Shown here piece after piece: positions 34,209 through 45,298 of a stretch of 64,000 bases of DNA. A program made the translations under genes and the position numbers. Source of the stretch: Latrodectus hesperus (lineage: Eukaryota > Arthropoda > Arachnida > Araneae > Theridiidae); NCBI GenBank assembly GCA_037975125.1, contig CM075854.1, positions 66,435,071 through 66,499,070 of the forward strand. Reading direction: 5' to 3'. The notes under the pieces were generated by a model. The model searched no databases. It had not been told where the DNA came from and worked only from the letters and a program-made list of their open reading frames with translations. Positions within the stretch are counted from its first letter, which is position 1; the number at the start of each line of letters is the position of its first letter.

Positions 34209-35336
34209 AGTTATTTTTTAAATTGTAGAGCTCCTTTCACGGAGCTGGAAGGCGGGTCTTCTGTCATATCCTCGAGCAATGTATCATCGTCCGAGGGAAG
34301 TAAAGAAGTCGCTTCAGTCTCCAAGCAAGAGAAAGTATTATGGGTGGAGATGGTAGGTTTTTTAGCTTTTTTTAATTTTAAAGTTTTCTCTGCTTTTGAT
34401 TTTGCAAAAGGAGCTTTTCTAGTAAAGGTAGGTGTTTTCTTAAATTTTGGCTTTTCCGTTGTTGGAGGTAATCTAACTGGAGAAAGAGAAAAGATTTCGG
34501 TTTGTGTGCTGCTCGATTTAGTGACTTTTCTGGCAGCAGTGGCATAACTGACTCCTGGCTGTGGAGTACGTGAAGTGACCAATCGTCTTGCCTCAGGATA
34601 GGAACATTTGTTGTTAACCTTAATTGTGGCTATCTCTTTTTCCATCGTATACTGAGGACAACTTCGAGAATAGGAGGGGTGGTCACCATGACAGTTGACA
34701 CATGCCTCCTTTGCCGTGCAGTTCGAGCTATCGTGGCCAACCACCGCGCATCGAGCGCAGGTGAGTTTGCCTCTGCAGGCGTTTCTCGAGTGTCCAAAGC
34801 GCTGACATTGGAAACATCTCAAGGGATTTGGTATATAAGGCCTGACGGGTAGGTTCATATACGCAGCTTTTACATACTGCGGAAGGTCTGGCGTCGCAAA
34901 AGTCAGAACTAGGTGCTTAGTGTCAATAACTTTGCCATCCCGTCTGACTGTAATGCGTCTTACGCCACAGACCTTCTGATTCTGTAAATTATCCAGAATC
35001 TCTTCCGTCGGCGAGTATAATAAATCCCTTGCTGAGATGACACCACAAGAGAAATTAAGGTTGCCATGAGGCGAGACAGTCACTTCCATGTTAGCCAATG
35101 ATTTCATGCTAGCCAGAATAGCTGCTTGAGAGTCTGATGCAGCCTCTACAAGCAAGTCACCCGAGCGCATCTGTTGAACTTTTCTCACTTCCCCAACGAT
35201 TCCGGATATTCCTTTTTGAATCAGGAAAGGAGACACAGTTGTAAAATTGCCCTCCTTTCTCTTGATTATAAAAAACTGGTTTCAGATTTTCAAATTGCTG
35301 CTCCCGTGGGAGAAAAGTGAAATTTTTATTCTCCAT
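34209..35336 (-). pseudogene. LINE ORF1 (Gag-like, three CCHC knuckles)
   Basis: Nucleic-acid-binding Gag-like protein. It has a conserved N-part (NFTTVSPFLIQKGISGIVGE), three zinc knuckles (CFQCQRFGHSRNAC, CARCAVVGHDSSNC, CVNCHGDHPSYSRSC) and a basic, Ser-rich tail ending ALQFKK and TAA. The 341-codon frame from 35236 has no ATG. The nearest good ATG is at 35336-35334 in another frame, so a one-base shift near 35270 probably broke the start. Confidence 0.88.
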
Positions 35337-35869
35337 ATTGTTTTTATAAAATTTCGGGACCTGACCACACCACCCACCACCGAGTCCAACAAGGGGATGC
35401 AGACCAGCTGCACCAGTGCTAGTCAGGTCTTATACGCTCACAGTACATCCCTGAAGTGGCCTCCACCCTTAACGAGTCACCCAGTAGATGTACCGATCGC
35501 TTGATCCATAAAGCCGATTGATGTGCTGAGGACCACAACAGACCTCCCATTTACCTGAAGCAGAGGCCAAAGTAATGTGTTGGTCTCTGGGGCCTCAATT
35601 ACCAGGACCCTCCTTTCCAGGGACACGGGTCTCCATGCACGGCAAACACGTTGGTGATTTAGTCCTCAAGAGTAGCTAATAGCAACAGAGCGGCGAAAGC
35701 TACTCAAGGGGAGCCCTCAACCTCTAACGGGGCAACCACAATGAGGGAGAAAGGGAAGAAAAAGCAGAAGAGTAGAGGAGAGAAGAAAATAAAGAAGAAG
35801 ACAGATCACTAGGGTGCCTCGGGATTGTGACACCCGTGTTTACCTAAAGAAGGTAAACCCCCTGAGGGG
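35237..35869 (-). other. LINE 5' UTR / internal promoter region
   Basis: GC-richer, with CTTTGGCCTCTGCTTCAGG and TGAGGGCTCCCC. It is well conserved at 61188-61500. Presumably holds the internal promoter. Confidence 0.6.
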
Positions 35870-35882
35870 TAGATATGAATTA
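35870..35882. repeat. Right 13-bp target-site duplication of the LINE
   Basis: Exact copy of 30263-30275. Confidence 0.93.
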
Positions 35883-36129
35883 AATAAAGTATATGAAGAT
35901 AATTATACTTACTCTGTAAACTTAACTTAATACTTTCTTATCAAAAATAGAATTTGATCATCTTTAAGATCTCAAAGACATTTTACCTATTACTAATTTT
36001 GCTGAGAATGATAAAGTAACCCAATCAACAATTTAGTTCTTCAGTTATAAAACAGTAACACTCAAAACAATATTTTTTTACTCTGTTTAATTAAAGCTTT
36101 TACATTAGATTTTTACATTAGTCTTTTTA

Positions 36130-37055
36130 CATTAGATTGGATTTTACGAATTTTATTCCGTCTGGAATAAATCTTTTGATCGTTTAATTTATATGAAAAT
36201 TCTAACCTGTTCATTTCCAAGCTTCAAATATTAATCTTAGAAACAAAAACGAAAAAAATTCATATTAAAAATAACACATACCAAAAATACACAAAAATAA
36301 TTGTCAACATAACACTTTATGGATGTTTTACCATGCGGTGCGATACAAGTATGCATTAATTTTTTTTTTAAATTGTTATAATAATTGTTGATTATTAATG
36401 GATATTATGGGTATTTATAAATTTCAAAAACAATGAACAAATTAAAGTATAATTTCACAATAAAGTTATTTTGTATCATTTAAAATTGACTGTTTGCAAT
36501 GTTTATTCTAACTTAATTGCACAAATACAATGATTAGCTTGATAATAATGTAACATAATTAATTACAGGAAATATATTTAATTTTAAGGATATATACTTG
36601 TTATTTATTTAAAAAACTGATAGTACTTATCAAAAAATTCTGTAAAATATAATTCCTCGTAAGACAATTAAGAATAAATAACTACCCAGTGGAAATAAAT
36701 ATACAGAGAAAATTAAAGTAAACAATGGATTTTAAATATGGCCGCTACGCATGCGTAGACCTATTAATAAGTCTGCGCATGATTTTACTTTCCTTCAATC
36801 TCAATGGTAAATGCTGCAGCCGACGACCAGGGACCACTCTATCAGTGGCCGACGACGGTGTCGTTCAGAATAGGCGGTAGAAAATACAGACAACGAGAGG
36901 AGAGAGCCCTGTACTGTACCTATGGTAGAAAATACAGTGACCATGTCATGTGTAAGTTAATGGGCACGCACCGGTGAAAAAATCCGGTGTCAAGTGAGTT
37001 ACCAATGAAACTGGTAAATGGCCACTGTAGTACCACTCAGCCTCTGCTACTAGGG
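36130..37055 (+). repeat. Dispersed promoter-like repeat, copy 2
   Basis: Partner of 450-1230, with the ATGGCCGC..CGCATGCG words at about 36738-36755, CTGCGCATGATTT, a TGTCATGT|GTAAGTTA donor near 36949-36957 and the same CTACTAGGG end. A LINE fragment starts right after it. Confidence 0.75.
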
Positions 37056-37059
37056 GGGG

Positions 37060-37728
37060 CTTTGGCTTTTTATCTGGCGATGTCTAAATTCTATATTTCT
37101 CCTTCCAACTATGTCATATTATTAGACTCCTTATCCTGTCTAAGCAGTTTGAAAATCCTCTCAACCTCTTCTATAGCCATCATTCAACACATCGGATCAG
37201 TTTTAGTAAATGCAACCCAGATTTACGAATCTATTCAATTAGTATGGATTCCAGGCCATTCCGGAATTGCTGGGAACGAAAAAAACTTGCAAAATCGGCC
37301 ATTAAAAAATATTATTCTGCACTCGATTTCACCTGAAGACTTTATCCATAATATAAGAAACATTTTTATCAATTACAATTACAACGGCGAATTTTCGCAC
37401 ACGTCTTCTATCACGAAAATTCACCGGAATTATATTAATTCTCACCTTGAACAAGTGTGGCTAGCTAGGGTTAGAACTAGATCTTTTCCGACAAATGCTA
37501 AACTACATAAATTTAGACTTTCTTCAACGGATAAATGCTTGTGGAGAAAGAGAAACCATGGATCGCATAATGCTATCGTGTCCTCGATATGATCCTGCAA
37601 GAAATTCTTTAAGAGAAAAACTTGGTATCGGACCTCTTTCTTTCTTTACGATCTTAGATTTGTCAACGAGTCCTAAAGAGAAAATTAACGCAACAATTTC
37701 TTTTTTGAAACAAATTAATAGACTCTAA
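37060..37728 (+). pseudogene. LINE fragment: RNase H and C-terminal part
   Basis: Starts in the RNase H Glu helix (ALAFYLAMSKFY). Then come ILLDSLSCLSSLKIL (Asp), LVWIPGHSGIAGNE (last motif), WLARVRTRSFPTNAKLH and, after a one-base shift near 37540, the zinc-binding tail CGERETMDRIMLSCPR. It ends LKQINRL and TAA; a 3' UTR of about 200 bases follows to a T12 run near 37936. The 5' side is truncated before the first catalytic Asp. A different family from both neighbouring LINEs. Confidence 0.85.
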
Positions 37729-37946
37729 TTTTTTATTTTCGTCTTTGTGTTTCCAGGCGGCCTAATTTCCACTTCATTTGTCAATCAAATGCCGTGCTTA
37801 TCTTCTTCGCTTTGATTTTCATTTTTTTTTCAAAATCATCAATCCATCAATTTTGTTTAGGTTTCAAATAAAAACTCAATCTTACTCAATGTGAAGCTCA
37901 AGCTATAAGCCTACGAGTGTAAAGCTCTAAAACAGTTTTTTTTTTT

Positions 37947-37979
37947 TATCAAATGGAAGACATGAATAGACATTGCAAT
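37947..37979 (+). pseudogene. Truncated copy of the array exon (exon 0)
   Basis: TATCAAATGGAAGACATGAA..CATTGCAAT|GTAAGTTTCAA corresponds to the last 33 bases, donor and start of the following intron of the type-A exons (residues SQM.DI..PC.). The upstream part of the exon is missing, replaced by the end of the LINE fragment and a T-run. The intron downstream stays similar to array introns for at least 120 bases (TTTGTGATTTGG, TTAATAGAATTACCTCT). Confidence 0.75.
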
Positions 37980-39149
37980 GTAAGTTTCAATTATGAAAAT
38001 TAAGTAAATCATAATAAAAAGTAGTTTGTGATTTGGTTTATAAATAATTGTTAATAGAATTACCTCTGTGTATTTCATATTTTAATTTCTCCAATTTAAT
38101 ATTAATTCGGGGAATAATAAAATAGTATTCTCTTCTATGTACATAAAATAAGTTGGAAATGAATCATAAAATGGTTGAGTGCGTTAGAATGATTATGGAA
38201 ATAAACATTAAAAAAACAAATATATTTATATTTAAAAGTCGTGACTAACAAATAAAGAAAATAAGTTTAAATTGAAACTTAATACAAATAATAATTACTT
38301 ATTCTTTAGTTTTCATTTTTTTTATCTAAGTTTTGTATGAATATTTCAGAAAATGCTTTTATGTGCATAATTTAGTAGAAATTTTTTTTAATAAATTAAA
38401 AAATTTAATGCTGTTTGTTATAATAACAGTATAGTAATTTATTATGAAGAATTTTGAATAGTTAAATGAACTCTATGCTGTTGTAGCTGTAAACTCAATT
38501 TATGCTTTTGAAACAATCAAATTATTCTTATGTTATACAACTATCACTATCTTTAGAAAATTGAAAGCTATTTCTTCAATATTATGATGACATAAATAAT
38601 TAATACTAAGTATTCTAAAATTTTATAAAATCCTAATATACATAACACAGTTAGTGCAATTTTTAAAAATGCCACTGAAGATAAAAGGAGGTAATGCTTA
38701 TTGCCAATGATAAAAGGATGTTTTTATAGTTGTTTCGAAAACTTGACAAAAACAACGAACATGGTAATTCTAAAATGGTAAATTCATTAACATACCCTGA
38801 AAAAAGCGTAAGAATAATAAAGATGGCTAAAAAGCAATAACCTATTTAATCTCATCAAATCATCAACTACAGATTGCAAATGTTATCTCCCTTCAAAAAA
38901 TCTTATACCAATATAATATGATAAAATCCACTGTGTTACCTGTGCTAGGATTAAGCCTAAAATTCTTTTAAATTAATTTGAAATTTCTAAGAAAATCGAG
39001 ATAAAGGAATTTGAATTATCAGTCTCATCAGTCAGTCAGAATATCAAAACAAGTTTTACTATTCCATTATAAAATAAAGGTTTGATTTTTCTCTTTTACA
39101 TAGCTTTTAATGGAATATTTTTAAAATTTTTAGTCATCTGTGTTTATAA
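37980..39149 (+). other. Old array intron, AT-rich
   Basis: Begins as a diverged array intron. 38655-38870 (GTGCAATTTTTAAAAATG, TCATCAACTAC.GATTGCA) matches 50748-50830, and 38930-38970 resembles 52125-52160, so this region is paralogous to the sequence between the A and B arrays. Confidence 0.6.
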
Positions 39150-39158
39150 GTAACAGAT

Positions 39159-39774
39159 TTGGAGTGGGCCGTTGATCACATGCAACATGCCATTCTCCAA
39201 GCATACTATCAAAATTGTGATTTCAACAATACTTGCTCTCCAAGTTTAGCTCCTTGGTGGTCTAAAGAGTTAAGTAAATTGCAAAGACAATGCAGAAAGC
39301 TCTTTAATAGAGTCAAAAAGAATGGTGAGTGGCAGAAATATAAACTGGCACTTACCACATATAATAAAGCTCTCAGGAATTCTAAAAAGAATTCTTGGCA
39401 AAATTACTGCACTGACTTTAAAACTATCTGCTACTGCAAGACTCGTTAAAATAATGTCTAAAGACAGGAACTGCTGTCTAAACACTCTTAAATTGCCGAA
39501 TGGTAAGTTTTCAGAATCTGAGAGAGAAACCCTGGCTGAACTGTTCAGAGTTCACTTTCCAGGTTCCAACGAAATAAATGGAACTCTTAATTTTACACTC
39601 TCTACATCAAATTGTGGTAGAAGTAAATGGGATGTTGCCAAAAAAATCATAACTTGTGATCGAACAAAATGGGTAATAAAGTCCTTTAAACCTTTTAAAT
39701 CGCCGGGAATGGATGGAATTGTACCGGCTCTGTTTATTGAGGGAGTCCAGTGCATTGCTCCAATTCTCTGTTGA
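39159..39774 (+). pseudogene. LINE 2: linker before RT
   Basis: Two frames: up to NSKKNSWQNYCTDF, then from near 39430 RNCCLNTLKLPNGKFSES, LFRVHFPGSNE and IKSFKPFKSPGMDGIVPAL, the entry motif of the RT. Confidence 0.8.
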
Positions 39775-40608
39775 ATTTTTAGGGCAAGTATAGACTTTGG
39801 GCATATACCTATTGCCTGGAGGCATACAAAAATAAATTTTATTCCTAAAATAGGGAAAGATAATTACTATGAAGATAAATCTTTTAGACCTATCAGCTTA
39901 ATATCTTTTCTTCTAAAGGCAATTGAAAAGCTGATGGGCAGATATATTAGAGAAGAGTACTTAGTAGAAAAACCACTTTCCGACTCTCAATATGCATATC
40001 AACCTGGTAGATCCACCGATAGTGCAATCTACAATTTATCCTTCATTTTGGAGAAGAACTTTAAGGCTAAGGAACTTGCTTTAGCTGTTTTCTTAGATAT
40101 TGAAGGTGCCTTTGATAAGGTACCCATTGAAACTATTTTATAATCTCTTGCTAGAATGGGAGTTAATGACACAATCTGTTCTTGGATAGAAAATCTGCTC
40201 AATAACAGATTTTTCAGTGCCTCATTTTTAGGTGAAAACATGATGATCCAAGCCAAAGCTGGTTGTCCACATGGAGAGGTTCTTTCATCCATCTTATGGT
40301 GCTGTGTTGTAGATTCCCTTTTAGAGGTGTTAAAAAAACAAGGCATAACCACAATTGGACATGCAGATGATTTAGTTATAATCGTCAAAGGTAAGTTTAG
40401 GGAAACAATCTCTAGCATCATGTCCAACACCTTCAAACAAGTTGAGACTAGGTGTAAAAAAGAAGGCCTTTCTGTAAATCCTCAAAAAACCACTATGGTA
40501 GCCTTCACAAAGATAAAGAATCTTAATCTGAAAAAAAAAAAAACTTTTTATGGTCAAGAATTAACTTGCTCCAAAGAAGTTAAATTCTTTGGAGTATTTT
40601 TGACATGA
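39775..40608 (+). pseudogene. LINE 2: reverse transcriptase
   Basis: KINFIPKIGKDNYYEDKSFR, PISLISFLLKAIEKLMGRY, YQPGRSTDSAIYNL, FLDIEGAFDKVPIETIL, GCPHGEVLSSILWC and IGHADDLVIIVKG. The YxDD box is HADD, as in R1/LOA relatives. Stops at 39772-39774 and at 40141-40143. Confidence 0.88.
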
Positions 40609-41691
40609 ACTTAAGTTGGAACAAGCACTTCAACTTTTGTATTGAAAGAGCTAAAAAGCTTTCTGGTCATGTAGAAATGCATTTGGAAGAACTTGGGGCT
40701 TAAATCCCAAAGTTATTCATTGGATTTACACTATGATCATTTGTTCCATTATTACCTATGGCTCAGTGGTCTGGTGGCCGAAAACCAAAAATAAAACTCC
40801 TAAAGCAGAATTAACAAAGTTTCAAAGGATGCTTTGTATAGCTATATCTGCGTGTATTCGAAATCCCACACCTATACTGGAGCTTCTGCTTGGTATGCAT
40901 CCTCTTTATATGCGTATTGAAGCAGAAGCAATACTTTGCATGAAGAGGCTTAAAAATACTGGTCAGTGGAAGGACTACTCTAGATTTTTATCCTGTGGAA
41001 ACCTCAATGCTGACGTAACTAGTCATCCTTTTATAAGTATGCCTACTGATTACACGATTGTTAAGTATGCTTTTGATAAGCCTTTTACAATCAAATTTCC
41101 TTTGAGAGAAGACTGGAATAATACTGCCATCAGTGAAGTCTGTATTTACTGGTATACTGATGGCTCAAAAATGAATTCTAACACTGGGGCTGGTATTTGT
41201 TGTCCAGCTGATGGCACAAAGTTATATTTCCTTTGGGTAAATATACAACTGTATTCCAAGCAGAAGTCTTTGCCATTCTTATGTGCAGTAGAATATGCTT
41301 AGACAGAAACTATTCTCGTAAAAGAATAATTATCTGCTCTGACAGTCAAGCTGCATTACTAGCTCTACAGAAGTCTACTGTAACTTCTGTTCTTGTCTGG
41401 GAATCTTATCTCACTCTGTGTAAATTGGCTAATAATAACCCCATCACTTTAATGTGGGTGCCTGGGCACTCTGGTGTTCCTGGCAATAAACTAGCTGATG
41501 AGCTGGCAAGGACTAGATCAATAACCGAATTTTTTGGTCCTGAACCGGTGCTAGGTATTTCAAAAGAATTGATCCGAAAGAATATCTTTGATCTCTTTAG
41601 AAAACAACAGTTTATGAACTGGTACAATGCCAATGATCAAAGACAAGCAAGGCTATTAAATAGCACATGCCCTAGTAAAAGGCAAAAATAA
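40609..41691 (+). pseudogene. LINE 2: thumb and RNase H
   Basis: After a TGA at 40606: ELSWNKHFNF in a shifted frame, ITYGSVVWWPKT, then YWYTDGSKMNSNTGAGICC (Asp), a shift near 41240, AEVFAILMCSRICLDR (Glu), IICSDSQAALLALQK (Asp) and MWVPGHSGVPGNKLADELA (last Asp). Confidence 0.85.
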
Positions 41692-41976
41692 TTATTAAAG
41701 CTCAATACAAGCAGTCTAAGGAAAGCAGTGGGACTACTTACAGGACACTGCCACCTTAAAAGACATCTCACCATAATCAGATTTTCAGATGATCCCGCTT
41801 GTAGAGGTTGTCATTATATGGAAGAAACTTCAATACACATCTTATGTGAATGTGAAACTTTTTCTGCAGATAGATTTGAACACCTGGGTTCGCACTTGAT
41901 TGAACCTTGGATGTTGCAGGAAATTCCTGTAAAATGTGTGCTGAATTTTGCTTCAGCCACTGGTCTCTTCAAATAA
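41692..41976 (+). pseudogene. LINE 2: C-terminal zinc tail
   Basis: LRKAVGLLTGHCHLKRHL, then CRGCHYMEETSIHILCECETF, a CCHC-like tail found in many RNase H-bearing LINEs; ends FASATGLFK and TAA. Confidence 0.85.
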
Positions 41977-42059
41977 GGCTTTCTGAGGGGTATAGTACAA
42001 TAGACCTATGGTCACTGCTAGGTTCTTTTGGAACCACCCTATCTTAAATCTAAATCCCC

Positions 42060-42165
42060 AAATTAAAGGAATACTAGGATGGCCAATGCTTTCAGAGTAA
42101 TGATTAAGTAAATTGGAGCATTGTCTACAAAAATGTACAGAAAAAGACTTCAATTATGTTGAAAA
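42060..42165 (+). pseudogene. Partial mariner relic at array left edge
   Basis: ATTAAAGGAATACTAGGATG and TAAATTGGAGCATTGTCTAC correspond to the C-terminal part of the mariner relics in the array. About 70 bases present elsewhere (43867-43932) are deleted here. Confidence 0.8.
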
Positions 42166-42566
42166 ATGAAGCAGAGTTTCCTTTTTACAATTATAAAAGT
42201 TTCTATGATGATAAATTATAGGTTTTCTTTGTAAAATTATTAAAAACCTTATTTATTGATTGCTCATATAGTATTTCCTCTTAAAAGTAAATGTTATAAT
42301 TTTGGAGTGAAAAGAGGATTCTGCTTATCCAGTTTTCTCATTTTAGTTAAATTCTACTGAAATGTTGCTCATTAATTTTTGGGAAATATTTCTGGCCTTC
42401 TGATTAGTAAATTATCTATTAGTTTTAGCAAATAAAGTTTGTGCTTTAAAAAAATGTTTGCTGTTTTTAACATGAAAATAACTAAATTTTATAATTCTTA
42501 AAGAAATTTAAAATGATATTTCAAAATGATCTAGTTAAACCTTTAACTAGCAAATTTTGTTTTCAG

Positions 42567-42704
42567 AAAGAGCTTCAGAGTGATTCTGATGATAAATTAA
42601 ATTCAGACCCAGAAGCGGTAAAAAAAATGGGAGAACTTTCTTCAGGATGTTCATTCTCGGAAAAATCCACATCTCAAATGATAGACATTGAAAAACCTTG
42701 TGAA
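42567..42704 (+). CDS. Array exon A1 (46 codons, phase 0-0)
   Basis: Acceptor TTTGTTTTCAG (to 42566), donor GAA|GTAAGT (42705). 138 nt, starting and ending on codon boundaries. It reads KELQSDSDDKLNSDPEAV, KKMGELSSGCSFSEKSTSQM and IDIEKPCE: acidic, Ser-rich, with two Cys, probably disordered. Differs from A2-A4 by non-synonymous changes (LSSGCSF for PSPGCSV, I for V). No known domain. An upstream in-frame ATG at 42513 lies in the intron and is not needed. The function of the gene is unknown. Confidence 0.68.
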
Positions 42705-43479
42705 GTAAGTTTCAGCTATGAATAAGTAAATATTAAACTTTTATTTTGTGATTTGGCATATTGAAATAGTTAATAGAATAACCTCTATTTATTCCATATG
42801 TAAATTTCTCACAGTTATGTTAAAAATTATATTAATGTATATTGGCTGACAGATTTTCGTAACTGAATTGTATAATTATCGATTTACAGTTTCCATGTAC
42901 AGTAATTTTCAACTGTTTAAGGCATTTTTTAGAAATGCTAACTGTTAAGTGAGTAGTCATAAAATTCATCTTCCACAACTAAGATAATGTGAGTGTATCT
43001 GAAAAGTAATCAATGATAGTGGCTTAATCTGAAATGTATGTATGTAAGAACTATATGCTATATATGCTTGCTATTAAAAAGTAGTACACCCCAATTCTAT
43101 TTTTAATTGGTAATTGTAAATTTAAACTAGTTTCACAATTCATTTATATGGGATTGATATTTAGTGAAAACAATGATACCTTACATGATTTTGAAAAGAT
43201 TTATAAATATAGCCAATGAAGTTTTTTCTAGGCTTTCAACTATTGATATAATCTTGTTTCTAAGAAAGACAAATCTTATCTCTGCATTTGTACTATTCTG
43301 ATTTCTGTCACAAAGACATTGAGATTACCTTTGTGAGAAAAATGGATTATGGTTGTTTTTGACTGCAGCTTCTCAATTTATTTTAAATAAAATTCAAGAA
43401 AAATCTCAAGAATATACAGCCAGTTATGCTGTATATTTAAAGTTCAACAAAATTGTTATAGGAGATAAAACATAAAAGT

Positions 43480-43990
43480 TTCATTTTACCCAAGATATGA
43501 AAGAAAAATCCAAACAGTGTCGTCACAAGTCACAAAGAACTTCAAACAAATTCCTGATGGCAAAGTCGTGCAGTGTCATTTGGGATGGTAAGGTATTACG
43601 TCTGATTGATTTTATGGGATACGGAATAACAATCAACTCGGACATCTATAATAAAACTCAGATCAGCTATTCATATGGTATAACATAGCAGCACAATATA
43701 TGCCTGGCTTGAAGCCTCCAGTCAGCACAAAAACATTTGAAAAACTTTCAATGGACTTGTGTCCCACCCACCTTACAATCTTTGCCTCACACCAAGTGAT
43801 TATCAGTTGTTCCTCATATTAAAGGAACACTAGGATGGCCAATGCTTTCAGGGCAATGATGAAGTCAAGTAAGAGGTGCAATAATTTAGTAACTGGTTGG
43901 CAGAGCCGAGTTCTACAACATAGGGATTAAAAAATTGGAGCATTGTCTACAAAAATGTATAAAAAAAGACTTCAATTATGTTGAAAAATG
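43480..43990 (+). pseudogene. Mariner transposase relic, unit 1
   Basis: MKEKSKQCRHKSQRTSNK, VIWDGKVLRLIDFMGYG and TINSDIYNKT, then in another frame PSDYQLF and in a third AEFYNIGIKKLEHCLQKCI match the C-terminal half of a mariner (DD34D) transposase. Stops and shifts make it dead. It sits at the same place in units 1-4. Confidence 0.85.
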
Positions 43991-44385
43991 AAGCAGAGTT
44001 TCCTTTTTACAATTATGAAAGTTTCTATGATGATAAATTATAGGTTTTCTTTGTAAAATTATTAAAAACCTTATTTATTGATTGCTCATATAGTATTTCC
44101 TCTTAAAAGTAAATGTTATAATTTTGGAGTGAAAAGAGGATTCTGCTTATCCAGTTTTCTCATTTTAGTTAAATTCTACTGAAGTGTTGCTCATTAATCT
44201 TTGGGAAATATTTCTGGCCTTCTGATTAGTAAATTATCTATTAGTTTTAGCAAATAAATTTTGTGCTTTAAAAAAAGGTTTGATGTTTTTACCATGAAAA
44301 TAACTAAATATTATAATTAAAGCAATTTAAAATGATATTTCAAAATGATATAGTTAAACCTTTAACTAGCAAATTTTGTTTTCAG

Positions 44386-44523
44386 AAAGAGTTTCAGAGT
44401 GATTCTGATGATAAATTAAATTCAGACCCAGAAGCGGTAAAAAAAATGGGAGAACCTTCTCCAGGATGTTCAGTCTCGGAAAAATCCACATCTCAAATGG
44501 TAGATATTGAAAAACCTTGTGAA
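44386..44523 (+). CDS. Array exon A2 (46 codons, phase 0-0)
   Basis: Acceptor TTTGTTTTCAG, donor GAA|GTAAGT at 44524. Reads KEFQSDSDDKLNSDPEAV, KKMGEPSPGCSVSEKST and SQMVDIEKPCE. Open; the introns on both sides are nearly identical to those of A1 and A3. Unrecognised product. Confidence 0.68.
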
Positions 44524-45298
44524 GTAAGTTTCAGCTATGAATAAGTAAATGTTAAACTTTTATTTTGTGATTTGGCATATTGAAATAGTTAATAGAATAA
44601 CCTCTATTTATTCCATATGTAAATTTCTCACAGTTATGTTAAAAATTATATTAATGTATATTGGCTGACAGATTTTCGTAACTGAATTGTATAATTATCG
44701 ATTTACAGTTTCCATGTACAGTAATTTTTAACTGTTTAAGGCATTTTTTAGAAATGCTAACTGTTAAGTGAGTAGTCATAAAATTCATCTTCCACAACTA
44801 AGATAATGTGAGTGTATCTGAAAAGTAATCAATGATAGTGGCTTAATCTGAAATGTATGTATGTAAGAACTATATGCTATATATGCTTGCTATTAAAAAG
44901 TAGTACACCCCAATTCTATTTTTAATTGGTAATTGTAAATTTAAACTAGTTTCACAATTCATTTATATGGGATTGATATTTAGTGAAAACAATGATACCT
45001 TACATGATTTTGAAAAGATTTATAAATATAGCCAATGAAGTTTTTTCTAGGCTTTCAACTATTGATATAATCTTGTTTCTAAGAAAAACAAATCTTATCT
45101 CTGCATTTGTACTATTCTGATTTCTGTCACAAAGACATTGAGATTACCTTTGTGAGAAAAATGGATTATGGTTGTTTTTGACTGCAGCTTCTCAATTTAT
45201 TTTAAATAAAATTCAAGAAAAATCTCAAGAATATACAGCCAGTTATGCTGTATATTTAAAGTTCAACAAAATTGTTATAGGAGATAAAACATAAAAGT

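Larger units (their letters stand above)
30276..35869 (-). mobile_element. Full-length RNase H-bearing LINE (I-like group)
   Basis: 5594 bp between exact 13-bp target duplications. Minus-strand order: 5' UTR of about 530 bases starting CCCCTCAGGGGG, ORF1 with three zinc knuckles, ORF2 with APE-type endonuclease, RT, RNase H and a C-terminal zinc-binding tail, an AT-rich 3' UTR, a terminal hairpin (30299-30332) and a short (AACC)n tail. APE endonuclease plus RNase H places it near the I group; the exact clade needs a tree. Few lesions and perfect duplications mean a recent insertion. Related copies lie at 61188-62868 and in each type-B array unit. Confidence 0.93.
39150..42048 (+). mobile_element. 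5'-truncated second LINE family (R1/LOA-like)
   Basis: Domains in order: end of the endonuclease-RT linker (WAVDHMQHAILQAYYQN, PWWSKELSKLQRQCRKLF), RT, RNase H, zinc tail, and a 3' UTR ending near GAACCACCCTATC. RT plus RNase H with this linker fits the R1/LOA assemblage; the exact clade is open. About seven stops or shifts. The 3' end abuts a partial mariner at the left edge of the A array. Another 3' fragment is at 14430. Confidence 0.88.

Noticed and set aside
42513..42566. ATG upstream of array exons (start MIFQND) as a real start codon
   Set aside because: It lies in the intron before a strong TTTGTTTTCAG acceptor and is followed by exon reading in the same frame only by chance; short 70-codon proteins ending in intron (SYE) are unlikely.
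43497..43688. 63-codon repeated open frame MKEKSKQCRH as a host gene
   Set aside because: It is part of a dead mariner transposase repeated with the array.
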